Positions 1-13,759 of a DNA stretch of 64,000 bases are shown here, piece after piece. The notes under the pieces were generated by a model. The model saw nothing but the letters and a program-made list of their open reading frames with translations, did no database searches and was not told the DNA's origin. The stretch spans positions 322,501-386,500 of the forward strand of contig NC_092581.1 in NCBI RefSeq assembly GCF_037975245.1. The letters are read 5' to 3'. The position numbers and the translations under genes were made by a program. How positions within the stretch are numbered: position 1 is the first letter of the stretch; each line of letters opens with the position of its first letter. This DNA is from Apostichopus japonicus (Eukaryota > Echinodermata > Holothuroidea > Aspidochirotida > Stichopodidae).

Positions 1-3000
1 CGCGATCTTATACGGTCTCTGGAACTTTAAGTATTAGAAACGAACATAGATTTATATCAACTGCTGTCGTGGCGCGGTTGGTTGCTCTGTACCTCGAGAG
101 CGTGACGTATTTTGGATCGCGGGCTCGAGACCAGGTGGGGGCAGTTAGCTTTTTCCGCGATCTCATACGGTCTCTGGAACTTTAAGTATTAGAAACGAAC
201 TTAGATGTATATCAACTGCTGTCGTGGCGCGGTTGGTTGCTCTGTACTTCGAGAGCGTGACGTATTTTGGATCGCGGGCTCGAGACCAGGTGGGGGCAGT
301 TAGCTTTTTCCGCGATCTCATACGGTCTCTGGGAACTTTAAGTATTAGAAACGAACATAGATTTATATCAACTGCTGTCGTGGCGCGGTTGGTTGCTCTG
401 TACCTCGAGAGCGTGACGTATTTTGGATCGCGGGCTCGAGACCAGGTGGGGGCAGTTTGCTTTTGCCTCGATCTTATACGGTCTCTTGGAACTTTAAGTA
501 TTAGAAACGAACATAGATTTATATCAACTGCTGTCGTGGCGCGGTTGGTTGCTCTGTACCTCGAGAGCGTGACGTATTTTGGATCGCGGGCTCGAGACCA
601 GGTGGGGGCAGTTTGCTTTTGCCGCGATCTTATACGGTTTCTGGGAACTTTAAGTATTAGAAACGAACATAGATTTATATCAACTGCTGTCGTGGCGCGG
701 TTGGTTGCTCTGTACCTCGAGAGCGTGACGTATTTTGGATCGCGGGCTCGAGACCAGGTGGGGGCAGTTTGCTTTTGCCGCGATCTTATACGGTCTCTGG
801 GAACTTTAAGTATTAGAAACGAACATAGATTTATATCAACTGCTGTCGTGGCGCGGTTGGTTGCTCTGTACCTCGAGAGCGTGAAGTATTTTGGATCGCG
901 GGCTCGAGACCAGGTGGGGGCAGTTTGCTTTTGCCGCGATCTCATACGGTCTCTGGGAACTTTAAGTATTAGAAACGAACATAGATTTATATCAACTGCT
1001 GTCGTGGCGCGGTTGGTTGCTCTGTACCTCGAGAGCGTGAAGTATTTTGGATCGCGGGCTCGAGACCAGGTGGGGGCAGTTTGCTTTTGCCGCGATCTCA
1101 TACGGTCTCTGGGAACTTTAAGTATTAGAAACGAACATAGATTTATATCAACTGCTGTCGTGGCGCGGTTGGTTGCTCTGTACCTCGAGAGCGTGACGTA
1201 TTTTGGATCGCGGGCTCGAGACCAGGTGGGGGCAGTTTGCTTTTGCCGCGATCTTATACGGTCTCTGGGAACTTTAAATATTAGAAACGAACATAACATC
1301 AACTGCTGTCGTGGCGCGGTTGGTTGCTCTGTACCTCGAGAGCGTGACGTATTTTGGATCGCGGGCTCGAGACCAGGTGGGGGCAGTTTGCTTTTGCCGC
1401 GATCTGGTACGGTCTCTGGGAACTTTAAGTATTAGAAACGAACATAGATTTATATCAACTGCTGTCGTGGCGCGGTTGGTTGCTCTGTACCTCGAGAGCG
1501 TGACGTATTTTGGATCGCGGGCTCGAGACCAGGTGGGGGCAGTTTGCTTTTTCCGCGATCTTATACGGTCTCTGGGAACTTTAAGTATTAGAAACGAACA
1601 TAGATTTATATCAACTGCTGTCGTGGCGCGGTTGGTTGCTCTGTACCTCGAGAGCGTGACGTATTTTGGATCGCGGGCTCGAGACCAGGTGGGGGCAGTT
1701 TGCTTTTGCCGCGATCTTATACGGTCTCTGGGAACTTTAAGTATTAGAAACGAACATAGATTTATATCAACTGCTGTCGTGGCGCGGTTGGTTGCTCTGT
1801 ACCTCGAGAGCGTGACGTATTTTGGATCGCGGGCTCGAGACCAGGTGGGGGCAGTTTGCTTTTGCCGCGATCTTATACGGTCTCTGGGAACTTTAAGTAT
1901 TAGAAACGAACATAGATTTATATCAACTGCTGTCGTGGCGCGGTTGGTTGCTCTGTACCTCGAGAGCGTGACGTATTTTGGATCGCGGGCTCGAGACCAG
2001 GTGGGGGCAGTTTGCTTTTGCCGCGATCTTATACGGTCTCTGGGAACTTTAAGTATTAGAAACGAACATAGATTTATATCAACTGCTGTCGTGGCGCGGT
2101 TGGTTGCTCTGTACCTCGAGAGCGTGAAGTAATTTGGATCGCGGGCTCGAGACCAGGTGGGGGCAGTTTGCTTTTGCCGCGATCTTATACGGTCTCTGGG
2201 AACTTTAAGTATTAGAAACGAACATAGATTTATATCAACTGCTGTCGTGGCGCGGTTGGTTGCTCTGTACCTCGAGAGCGTGAAGTATTTTGGATCGCGG
2301 GCTCGAGACCATGTGGGGGCAGTTTGCTTTTGCCGCGATCTCATACGGTCTCTGGAACTTTAAGTATTAGAAACGAACATAGATTCATATCAACTGCTGT
2401 CGTGGCGCGGTTGGTTGTGCTCTGTACCTCGAGAGCGTGACGTATTTTGGATCGCGGGCTCGAGACCAGGTGGGGGCAGTTAACTTTTTCCGCGATCTGA
2501 TACGGTCTCTGGAACTTTAAGTATTAGAAACGAACATAGATTTATATCAACTGCTGTCGTGGCGCGGTTGGTTGCTCTGTACCTCGAGAGCGTGACGTAT
2601 TTTGGATCGCGGGCTCGAGACCAGGTGCCGGCAGTTTGCTTTTGCCGCGATCTCATACGGTCTCTGGGAACTTTAAGTATTAGAAACGAACATAGATTTA
2701 TATCAACTGCTGTCGTGGCGCAATTGGTTGCTCTGTACCTCGAGAGCGTGACGTATTTTGGATCGCGGGCTCGAGACCAGGTGGGGGCAGTTTGCTTTTT
2801 CCGGGATCTGGTACGGTCTCTGGGAACTTTAAGTATTAGAAACGAACATAGATTTATATCAACTGCTGTCGTGGCGCGGTTGGTTGCTCTGTACCTCGAG
2901 AGCGTGACGTATTTTGGATCGCGGGCTCGAGACCAGGTAGGGGCAGTTTGCTTTTGCCGCGATCTCATACGGTCTCTGGGAACTTTAAGTATTAGAAACG

Positions 3001-6000
3001 AACATAGATTTATATCAACTGCTGTCGTGGCGCAATTGGTTGCTCTGTACCTCGAGAGCGTGACGTATTTTGGATCGCGGGCTCGAGACCAGGTGGGGGC
3101 AGTTTGCTTTTTCCGGGATCTGGTACGGTCTCTGGGAACTTTAAGTATTAGAAACGAACATAGATTTATATCAACTGCTGTCGTGGCGCGGTTGGTTGCT
3201 CTGTACCTCGAGAGCGTGAAGTATTTTGGATCGCGGGCTCGAGACCAGGTGGGGGCAGTTTGCTTTTGCCGCGATCTTATACGGTCTCTGGGAACTTTAA
3301 GTATTAGAAACGAACATAGATTTATATCAACTGCTGTCGTGGCGCGGTTGGTTGTGCTCTGTACCTCGAGAGCGTGACGTATTTTGGATCGCGGGCTCGA
3401 GACCAGGTGGGGGCAGTTAACTTTTTCCGCGATCTTATACGGTCTCTGGAACTTTAAGTATTAGAAACGAACATAGATTTATATCAACTGCTGTCGTGGC
3501 GCGGTTGGTTGTGCTCTGTACCTCGAGAGCGTGACGTATTTTGGATCGCGGGCTCGAGACCAGGTGGGGGCAGTTAACTTTTTCCGCGATCTTATACGGT
3601 CTCTGGGAACTTTAAGTATTAGAAACGAACATAGATTTATATCAACTGCTGTCGTGGCGCGGTTGGTTGCTCTGTACCTCGAGAGCGTGACGTATTTTGG
3701 ATCGCGGGCTCGAGACCAGGTGGGGGCAGTTAACTTTTTCCGCGATCTTATACGGTCTCTGAAACTTTAAGTATTAGAAACGAACATAGATTTATATCAA
3801 CTGCTGTCGTGCCGCGGTTGGTTGCTCTGTACCTCGAGAGCGTCACGTATTTTGGATCGCGGGCTCGAGACCAGGTGGGGGCAGTTAGCTTTTTCCGCGA
3901 TCTCATACGGTCTCTGGGAACTTTAAGTATTAGAAACGAACATAGATTTACATCAACTGCTGTCGTGGCGCGGTTGGTTGCTCTGTACCTCGAGAGCGTG
4001 ACGTATTTTGGATCGCGGGCTCGAGACCAGGTGGGGGCAGTTTGCTTTTGCCTCGATCTTATACGGTCTCTTGGAACTTTAAGTATTAGAAACGAACATA
4101 AATTTATATCAACTGCTGTCGTGGCGCGGTTGGTTGCTCTGTACCTCGAGAGCGTGACGTATTTTGGATCGCGGGCTCGAGACCAGGTGGGGGCAGTTTG
4201 CTTTTGCCGGGATCTGGTACGGTCTCTGGGAACTTTAAGTATTAGAAACGAACATAGATTTATATCAACTGCTGTCGTGGCGCGGTTGGTTGCTCTGTAC
4301 CTCGAGAGCGTGACGTATTTTGGATCGCGGGCTCGAGACCAGGTGCCGGCAGTTTGCTTTTGCCGCGATCTTATACGGTTTCTGGGAACTTTAAGTATTA
4401 GAAACGAACATAGATTTATATCAACTGCTGTCGTGGCGCGGTTGGTTGCTCTGTACCTCGAGAGCGTGACGTATTTTGGATCGCGGGCTCGAGACCAGGT
4501 GGGGGCAGTTTGCTTTTGCCGCGATCTTATACGGTCTCTGGGAACTTTAAGTATTAGAAACGAACATAGATTTATATCAAATGCTGTCGTGGCGCGGTTG
4601 GTTGCTCTGTACCTCGAGAGCGTGAAGTATTTTGGATCGCGGGCTCGAGACCAGGTGGGGGCAGTTTGCTTTTGCCGCGATCTCATACGGTCTCTGGGAA
4701 CTTTAAGTATTAGAAACGAACATAGATTTATATCAACTGCTGTCGTGGCGCGGTTGGTTGCTCTGTACCTCGAGAGCGTGAAGTATTTTGGATCGCGGGC
4801 TCGAGACCAGGTGGGGGCAGTTTGCTTTTGCCGCGATCTTATACGGTCTCTGGGAACTTTAAGTATTAGAAACGAACATAGATTTATATCAACTGCTGTC
4901 GTGGCGCGGTTGGTTGCTCTGTACCTCGAGAGCGTGAAGTATTTTGGATCGCGGGCTCGAGACCAGGTGGGGGCAGTTTGCTTTTGCCGCGATCTCATAC
5001 GGTCTCTGGGAACTTTAAGTATTAGAAACGAACATAGATTTATATCAACTGCTGTCGTGGCGCGGTTGGTTGCTCTGTACCTCGAGAGCGTGACGTATTT
5101 TGGATCGCGGGCTCGAGACCAGGTGGGGGCAGTTTGCTTTTGCCGCGATCTTATGCGGTCTCTGGGAACTTGAAGTATTAGAAACGAACATAGATTTATA
5201 TCAACTGCTGTCGTGCCGCGGTTGGTTGCTCTGTACCTCGAGAGCGTGACGTATTTTGGATCGCGGGCTCGAGACCAGGTGGGGGCAGTTTGCTTTTGCC
5301 GGGATCTGGTACGGTCTCTGGGAACTTTAAGTATTAGAAACGAACATAGATTTATATCAACTGCTGTCGTGGCGCGGTTGGTTGCTCTGTACCTCGAGAG
5401 CGTGAAGTATTTTGGATCGCGGGCTCGAGACCAGGTGGGGGCAGTTTGCTTTTGCCGCGATCTGGTACGGTCTCTGGGAACTTTAAGTATTAGAAACGAA
5501 CATAGATTTATATCAACTGCTGTCGTGGCGCGGTTGGTTGCTCTGTACCTCGAGAGCGTGAAGTATTTTGGATCGCGGGCTCGAGACCAGGTGGGGGCAG
5601 TTTGCTTTTGCCGCGATCTTATACGGTCTCTGGGAACTTGAAGTATTAGAAACGAACATAGATTTATATCAACTGCTGTCGTGGCGCGGTTGGTTGCTCT
5701 GTACCTCGAGAGCGTGAAGTATTTTGGATCGCGGGCTCGAGACCATGTGGGGGCAGTTTGCTTTTGCCGCGATCTCATACGGTCTCTGGAACTTTAAGTA
5801 TTAGAAACGAACATAGATTTATATCAACTGCTGTCGTGGCGCGGTTGGTTGCTCTGTACCTCGAGAGCGTGAAGTATTTTGGATCGCGGGCTCGAGACCA
5901 TGTGGGGGCAGTTTGCTTTTGCCGCGATCTCATACGGTCTCTGGAACTTTAAGTATTAGAAACGAACATAGATTCATATCAACTGCTGTCGTGGCGCGGT

Positions 6001-9000
6001 TGGTTGTGCTCTGTACCTCGAGAGCGTGACGTATTTTGGATCGCGGGCTCGAGACCAGGTGGGGGCAGTTAACTTTTTCCGCGATCTTATACGGTCTCTG
6101 GAACTTTAAGTATTAGAAACGAACATAGATTTATATCAACTGCTGTCGTGGCGCGGTTGGTTGCTCTGTACCTCGAGAGCGTGACGTATTTTGGATCGCG
6201 GGCTCGAGACCAGGTGGGGGCAGTTTGCTTTTGCCGCGATCTTATACGGTCTCTGGGAACTTTAAGTATTAGAAACGAACATAGATTTATATCAACTGCT
6301 GTCGTGGCGCGGTTGGTTGCTCTGTACCTCGAGAGCGTGACGTATTTTGGATCGCGGGCTCGAGACCAGGTGGGGGCAGTTAGCTTTTTCCGCGATCTCA
6401 TACGGTCTCTGGAACTTTAAGTATTAGAAACGAACATAGATGTATATCAACTGCTGTCGTGGCGCGGTTGGTTGCTCTGTACCTCGAGAGCGTGACGTAT
6501 TTTGGATCGCGGGCTCGAGACCAGGTGGGGGCAGTTAGCTTTTTCCGCGATCTCATACGGTCTCTGGGAACTTTAAGTATTAGAAACGAACATAGATTTA
6601 TATCAACTGCTGTCGTGGCGCGGTTGGTTGCTCTGAACCTCGAGAGCGTGACGTATTTTGGATCGCGGGCTCGAGACCAGGTGGGGGCAGTTTGCTTTTG
6701 CCTCGATCTTATACGGTCTCTTGGAACTTTAAGTATTAGAAACGAACATAGATTTATATCAACTGCTGTCGTGGCGCGGTTGGTTGCTCTGTACCTCGAG
6801 AGCGTGACGTATTTTGGATCGCGGGCTCGAGACCAGGTGGGGGCAGTTTGCTTTTGCCGCGATCTGGTACGGTCTCTGGGAACTTTAAGTATTAGAAACG
6901 AACATAGATTTATATCAACTGCTGTCGTGGCGCGGTTGGTTGCTCTGTACCTCGAGAGCGTGAAGTATTTTGGATCGCGGGCTCGAGACCAGGTGGGGGC
7001 AGTTTGCTTTTGCCGCGATCTCATACGGTCTCTGGGAACTTTAAGTATTAGAAACGAACATAGATTTATATCAACTGCTGTCGTGGCGCGGTTGGTTGCT
7101 CTGTACCTCGAGAGCGTGACGTATTTTGGATCGCGGGCTCGAGACCAGGTGGGGGCAGTTTGCTTTTGCCTCGATCTTATACGGTCTCTTGGAACTTTAA
7201 GTATTAGAAACGAACATAGATTTATATCAACTGCTGTCGTGGCGCGGTTGGTTGCTCTGTACCTCGAGAGCGTGACGTATTTTGGATCGCGGGCTCGAGA
7301 CCAGGTGGGGGCAGTTTGCTTTTGCCGCGATCTGGTACGGTCTCTGGGAACTTTAAGTATTAGAAACGAACATAGATTTATATCAACTGCTGTCGTGGCG
7401 CGGTTGGTTGCTCTGTACCTCGAGAGCGTGAAGTATTTTGGATCGCGGGCTCGAGACCAGGTGGGGGCAGTTTGCTTTTGCCGCGATCTCATACGGTCTC
7501 TGGGAACTTTAAGTATTAGAAACGAACATAGATTTATATCAACTGCTGTCGTGGCGCGGTTGGTTGCTCTGTACCTCGAGAGCGTGACGTATTTTGGATC
7601 GCGGGCTCGAGACCAGGTGGGGGCAGTTTGCTTTTGCCTCGATCTTATACGGTCTCTTGGAACTTTAAGTATTAGAAACGAACATAGATTTATATCAACT
7701 GCTGTCGTGGCGCGGTTGGTTGCTCTGTACCTCGAGAGCGTGACGTATTTTGGATCGCGGGCTCGAGACCAGGTGCCGGCAGTTTGCTTTTGCCGCGATC
7801 TTATACGGTTTCTGGGAACTTTAAGTATTAGAAACGAACATAGATTTATATCAACTGCTGTCGTGGCGCGGTTGGTTGCTCTGTACCTCGAGAGCGTGAA
7901 GTATTTTGGATCGCGGGCTCGAGACCAGGTGGGGGCAGTTTGCTTTTGCCGCGATCTCATACGGTCTCTGGGAACTTTAAGTATTAGAAACGAACATAGA
8001 TTTATATCAACTGCTGTCGTGGCGCGGTTGGTTGCTCTGTACCTCGAGAGCGTGAAGTATTTTGGATCGCGGGCTCGAGACCAGGTGGGGGCAGTTTGCT
8101 TTTGCCGCGATCTCATACGGTCTCTGGGAACTTTAAGTATTAGAAACGAACATAGATTTATATCAACTGCTGTCGTGGCGCGGTTGGTTGCTCTGTACCT
8201 CGAGAGCGTGACGTATTTTGGATCGCGGGCTCGAGACCAGGTGGGGGCAGTTTGCTTTTGCCGCGATCTTATAAGGTCTCTGGGAACTTGAAGTATTAGA
8301 AACGAACATAGATTTATATCAACTGCTGTCGTGCCGCGGTTGGTTGCTCTGTACCTCGAGAGCGTGACGTATTTTGGATCGCGGGCTCGAGACCAGGTAG
8401 GGGCAGTTTGCTTTTGCCGGGATCTGGTACGGTCTCTGGGAACTTTAAGTATTAGAAACGAACATAGATTTATATCAACTGCTGTGGTGGCGCGGTTGGT
8501 TGCTCTGTACCTCGAGAGCGTGAAGTATTTTGGATCGCGGGCTCGAGACCAGGTGGGGGCAGTTTGCTTTTGCCGCGATCTGGTACGGTCTCTGGGAACT
8601 TTAAGTATTAGAAACGAACATAGATTTATATCAACTGCTGTCGTGGCGCGGTTGGTTGCTCTGTACCTCGAGAGCGTGAAGTATTTTGGATCGCGGGCTC
8701 GAGACCAGGTGGGGGCAGTTTGCTTTTGCCGCGATCTTATACGGTCTCTGGGAACTTTAAGTATTAGAAACGAACATAGATTTATATCAACTGCTGTCGT
8801 GGCGCGGTTGGTTGCTCTGTACCTCGAGAGCGTGAAGTATTTTGGATCGCGGGCTCGAGACCATGTGGGGGCAGTTTGCTTTTGCCGCGATCTCATACGG
8901 TCTCTGGAACTTTAAGTATTAGAAACGAACATAGATTCATATCAACTGCTGTCGTGGCGCGGTTGGTTGTGCTCTGTACCTCGAGAGCGTGACGTATTTT

Positions 9001-12000
9001 GGATCGCGGGCTCGAGACCAGGTGGGGGCAGTTAACTTTTTCCGCGATCTTATACGGTCTCTGGAACTTTAAGTATTAGAAACGAACATAGATTTATATC
9101 AACTGCTGTCGTGGCGCGGTTGGTTGCTCTGTACCTCGAGAGCGTGACGTATTTTGGATCGCGGGCTCGAGACCAGGTGGGGGCAGTTTGCTTTTGCCGC
9201 GATCTTATACGGTCTCTGGAACTTTAAGTATTAGAAACGAACATAGATTTATATCAACTGCTGTCGTGGCGCGGTTGGTTGCTCTGTACCTCGAGAGCGT
9301 GACGTATTTTGGATCGCGGGCTCGAGACCAGGTGGGGGCAGTTAGCTTTTTCCGCGATCTCATACGGTCTCTGGAACTTTAAGTATTAGAAACGAACTTA
9401 GATGTATATCAACTGCTGTCGTGGCGCGGTTGGTTGCTCTGTACTTCGAGAGCGTGACGTATTTTGGATCGCGGGCTCGAGACCAGGTGGGGGCAGTTAG
9501 CTTTTTCCGCGATCTCATACGGTCTCTGGGAACTTTAAGTATTAGAAACGAACATAGATTTATATCAACTGCTGTCGTGGCGCGGTTGGTTGCTCTGTAC
9601 CTCGAGAGCGTGACGTATTTTGGATCGCGGGCTCGAGACCAGGTGGGGGCAGTTTGCTTTTGCCTCGATCTTATACGGTCTCTTGGAACTTTAAGTATTA
9701 GAAACGAACATAGATTTATATCAACTGCTGTCGTGGCGCGGTTGGTTGCTCTGTACCTCGAGAGCGTGACGTATTTTGGATCGCGGGCTCGAGACCAGGT
9801 GCCGGCAGTTTGCTTTTGCCGCGATCTTATACGGTTTCTTGGAACTTTAAGTATTAGAAACGAACATAGATTTATATCAACTGCTGTCGTGGCGCGGTTG
9901 GTTGCTCTGTACCTCGAGAGCGTGACGTATTTTGGATCGCGGGCTCGAGACCAGGTGGGGGCAGTTTGCTTTTGCCGCGATCTTATACGGTCTCTGGGAA
10001 CTTTAAGTATTAGAAACGAACATAGATTTATATCAACTGCTGTCGTGGCGCGGTTGGTTGCTCTGTACCTCGAGAGCGTGAAGTATTTTGGATCGCGGGC
10101 TCGAGACCAGGTGGGGGCAGTTTGCTTTTGCCGCGATCTCATACGGTCTCTGGGAACTTTAAGTATTAGAAACGAACATAGATTTATATCAACTGCTGTC
10201 GTGGCGCGGTTGGTTGCTCTGTACCTCGAGAGCGTGAAGTATTTTGGATCGCGGGCTCGAGACCAGGTGGGGGCAGTTTGCTTTTGCCGCGATCTCATAC
10301 GGTCTCTGGGAACTTTAAGTATTAGAAACGAACATAGATTTATATCAACTGCTGTCGTGGCGCGGTTGGTTGCTCTGTACCTCGAGAGCGTGACGTATTT
10401 TGGATCGCGGGCTCGAGACCAGGTGGGGGCAGTTTGCTTTTGCCGCGATCTTATACGGTCTCTGGGAACTTTAAATATTAGAAACGAACATAACATCAAC
10501 TGCTGTCGTGGCGCGGTTGGTTGCTCTGTACCTCGAGAGCGTGACGTATTTTGGATCGCGGGCTCGAGACCAGGTGGGGGCAGTTTGCTTTTGCCGCGAT
10601 CTTATACGGTCTCTGGAACTTTAAGTATTAGAAACGAACATAGATTTATATCAACTGCTGTCGTGGCGCGGTTGGTTGCTCTGTACCTCGAGAGCGTGAC
10701 GTATTTTGGATCGCGGGCTCGAGACCAGGTGGGGGCAGTTTGCTTTTGCCGGGATCTTATACGGTCTCTGGAACTTTAAGTATTAGAAACAAACATAGAT
10801 TTATATCAACTGCTGTCGTGGCGCGGTTGGTTGCTCTGTACCTCGCGAGCGTGACGTATTTTGGATCGCGGGCTCGAGACCAGGTGGGGGCAGTTTGCTT
10901 TTGCCGCGATCTTATACGGTCTCTGGGAACTTTAAGTATTAGAAACGAACATAGATTTATATCAACTGCTGTCGTGGCGCGGTTGGTTGCTCTGTACCTC
11001 GAGAGCGTGACGTATTTTGGATCGCGGGCTCGAGACCAGGTGGGGGCAGTTAACTTTTTCCGCGATCTTATACGGTCTCTGGGAACTTTAAGTATTAGAA
11101 ACGAACATAGATTTATATCAACTGCTGTCGTGGCGCGGTTGGTTGCTCTGTACCTCGAGAGCGTGACGTATTTTGGATCGCGGGCTCGAGACCAGGTGGG
11201 GGCAGTTTGCTTTTGCCGCGATCTGGTACGGTCTCTGGGAACTTTAAGTATTAGAAACGAACATAGATTTATATCAACTGCTGTCGTGGCGCGGTTGGTT
11301 GCTCTGTACCTCGAGAGCGTGACGTATTTTGGATCGCGGGCTCGAGACCAGGTGGGGGCAGTTTGCTTTTGCCGCGATCTTATACGGTCTCTGGAACTTT
11401 AAGTATTAGAAACGAACGTAGATTTATATCAACTGCTGTCGTGGCGCGGTTGGTTGCTCTGTACCTCGAGAGCGTGACGTATTTTGGATCGCGGGCTCGA
11501 GACCAGGTGGGGGCAGTTTGCTTTTGCCGCGATCTTATACGGTCTCTGGAACTTTAAGTATTAGAAACAAACATAGATTTATATCAACTGCTGTCGTGGC
11601 GCGGTTGGTTGCTCTGTACCTCGAGAGCGTGACGTATTTTGGATCGCGGGCTCGAGACCAGGTGGGGGCAGTTTGCTTTTGCCGCGATCTTATACGGTCT
11701 CTGGGAACTTTAAGTATTAGAAACGAACATAGATTTATATCAACTGCTGTCGTGGCGCGGTTGGTTGCTCTGTACCTCGAGAGCGTGACGTATTTTGGAT
11801 CGCGGGCTCGAGACCAGGTGGGGGCAGTTAACTTTTTCCGCGATCTTATACGGTCTCTGGGAACTTTAAGTATTAGAAACGAACATAGATTTATATCAAC
11901 TGCTGTCGTGGCGCGGTTGGTTGCTCTGTACCTCGAGAGCGTGACGTATTTTGGATCGCGGGCTCGAGACCAGGTGGGGGCAGTTTGCTTTTGCCGCGAT

Positions 12001-13570
12001 CTGGTACGGTCTCTGGGAACTTTAAGTATTAGAAACGAACATAGATTTATATCAACTGCTGTCGTGGCGCTGTTGGTTGCTCTGTACCTCGAGAGCGTGA
12101 CGTATTTTGGATCGCGGGCTCGAGACCAGGTGGGGGCAGTTTGCTTTTGCCGCGATCTTATACGGTCTCTGGAACTTTAAGTATTAGAAACGAACGTAGA
12201 TTTATATCAACTGCTGTCGTGGCGCGGTTGGTTGCTCTGTACCTCGAGAGCGTGACGTATTTTGGATCGCGGGCTCGAGACCAGGTGGGGGCAGTTTGCT
12301 TTTTCCGCGATCTCATACGGTCTCTGGAACTTTAAGTATTAGAAACGAACATAGATTTATATCAACTGCTGTCGTGGCGCGGTTGGTTGCTCTGTACCTC
12401 GAGAGCGTGACGTATTTTGGATCGCGGGCTCGAGACCAGGTGGGGGCAGTTTGCTTTTGCCGCGATCTTATACGGTCTCTGGGAACTTTAAGTATTAGAA
12501 ACGAACATAGATTTATATCAACTGCTGTCGTGGCGCGGTTGGTTGCTCTGTACCTCGAGAGCGTGACGTATTTTGGATCGCGGGCTCGAGACCAGGTGGG
12601 GGCAGTTTGCTTTTGCCGCGATCTTATACGGTCTCTGGGAACTTGAAGTATTAGAAACGAACATAGATTTATATCAACTGCTGTCGTGGCGCGGTTGGTT
12701 GCTCTGTACCTCGAGAGCGTGACGTATTTTGGATCGCGGGCTCGAGACCAGGTGGGGGCAGTTTGCTTTTGCCGCGATCTTATACGGTCTCTGGAACTTT
12801 AAGTATTAGAAACGAACATAGATTTATATCAACTGCTGTCGTGGCGCGGTTGGTTGTGCTCTGTACCTCGAGAGCGTGACGTATTTTGGATCGCGGGCTC
12901 GAGACCAGGCCAGCGCAGTTTGCTTTTGCCTCGATCTTATACGGTCTCGGGAACTTTAAGTATTAGAAACGAACGTATATTGATATCAACTGCTGTCGTG
13001 GAGCGGTTGGTTGTGCTCTGTACCTCGAGAGCGTGACGTAATTTGGATCGCGGGCTCGAGACCAGGCCAGCGCAGTTTGCTTTTGCCGCGATCTCATACG
13101 GTCTCTGGAACTTTAAGTATTAGAAACGAACATAGATTTATATCAACTGCTGTCGTGGCGCGGTTGGTTGTGCTCTGTACCTCGAGAGCGTGACGTATTT
13201 GGATCGTGGGCTCGAGAACAGGCCAGCGCAGTTTGCTTTTGCCGCGATCTTATACGGTCTCTGGAACTTTAAGTATTAGAAACGAACATAGATTTATATC
13301 TACTGCTGTCGTGGCGCCGTTGGCTGTGCTCTCTACCTCGAGAGCGTGACGTATTTCGGATCGCGGGCTCGAGACCAGGCCAGCGCATTTGCTTTTTCCG
13401 CGATCTTATACGGTCTCTAGAACTTTAAGTATTAGAAACGAACATAGATTTATATCAACAGCTGCCGTGGCGCAGTTGGTTGTGCTCTGTACCTTGAGAG
13501 CGAGACGTATTTTGGATTCTCGGCTCGAGACCCGGCCACCGCAGTTTGCTTTTGCCGCGATCTTATACTG
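1..13570 (+). repeat. tRNA-derived satellite array, 155/156 bp unit
   Basis: About 87 head-to-tail copies of one unit fill the first 13.5 kb in a single orientation. Most units are 156 bp; units with CTGGAAC in place of CTGGGAAC are 155 bp. Each unit holds, in order, an AT-rich element (TTTAAGTATTAGAAACGA), an A-box-like TGGCGCGGTTGG, a B-box-like GGCTCGAGACC about 41 bp further on, and a TTTT or TTTTT run shortly after the B box. That is the layout of an internal RNA polymerase III promoter with terminator. The same modules occur in the tRNA-like tandem units at 56.4-57.4 kb, so I infer that the satellite arose from a tRNA-like gene. Transcription is not shown by sequence. Because 156 is divisible by three, long repetitive reading frames open on both strands; I treat these as artefacts. 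The array starts outside the window. Confidence 0.9.
12850..13570 (+). repeat. Divergent edge units of the satellite
   Basis: The last five units before unique sequence diverge progressively from the core consensus. They carry GGTTGTGCTCTG (two extra bases compared with the core), CCAGCGCAG or CCACCGCAG in place of GTGGGGGCAG, and in the outermost unit GTGGCGCAGTTGG and GGCTCGAGACCC. The outermost A box equals that of the tRNA-like cluster at 56.4 kb. Edge units usually escape homogenisation, so they probably keep an older form of the repeat. The array ends within a CGCGATCTTATAC module, directly followed by a dispersed repeat. Confidence 0.8.
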
Positions 13571-13579
13571 CTAACCCCT

Positions 13580-13757
13580 ACTGCTTACACAGTATTGCTC
13601 ATATGTGTATCTACACACTTCACCGTGTGTACTGAAATGTCTGAAAATACATCTTTATGGACCAAAAATGATAATTGCATAGAATTCTGTTGTGGTTTAT
13701 ATTGTGACGACAATAAAAAGTATCATTTTGGTAATAACAAAAAATCATCTCTCACTT
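13580..13757 (+). repeat. Dispersed repeat block, copy 1
   Basis: This block, starting ACTGCTTACACAGTATTGCTC, is closely repeated at 16,017-16,198. In both places it lies directly left of an inverted-repeat element. The two loci therefore look like copies of one composite unit (block plus element) rather than two independent insertions. No coding potential was recognised. Confidence 0.75.
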
Positions 13758-13759
13758 TA

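Noticed and set aside
1-13570. CRISPR-like array
   Set aside because: Repeats are contiguous with no unique spacers, and the surroundings are animal nuclear DNA.
163-13574. Long repetitive reading frames with a 52-residue period on both strands of the satellite
   Set aside because: They arise because the 156 bp unit is a multiple of three and lacks stops in some frames. They break wherever a 155 bp unit occurs, both strands are open equally, and the DNA carries tRNA-type motifs instead.
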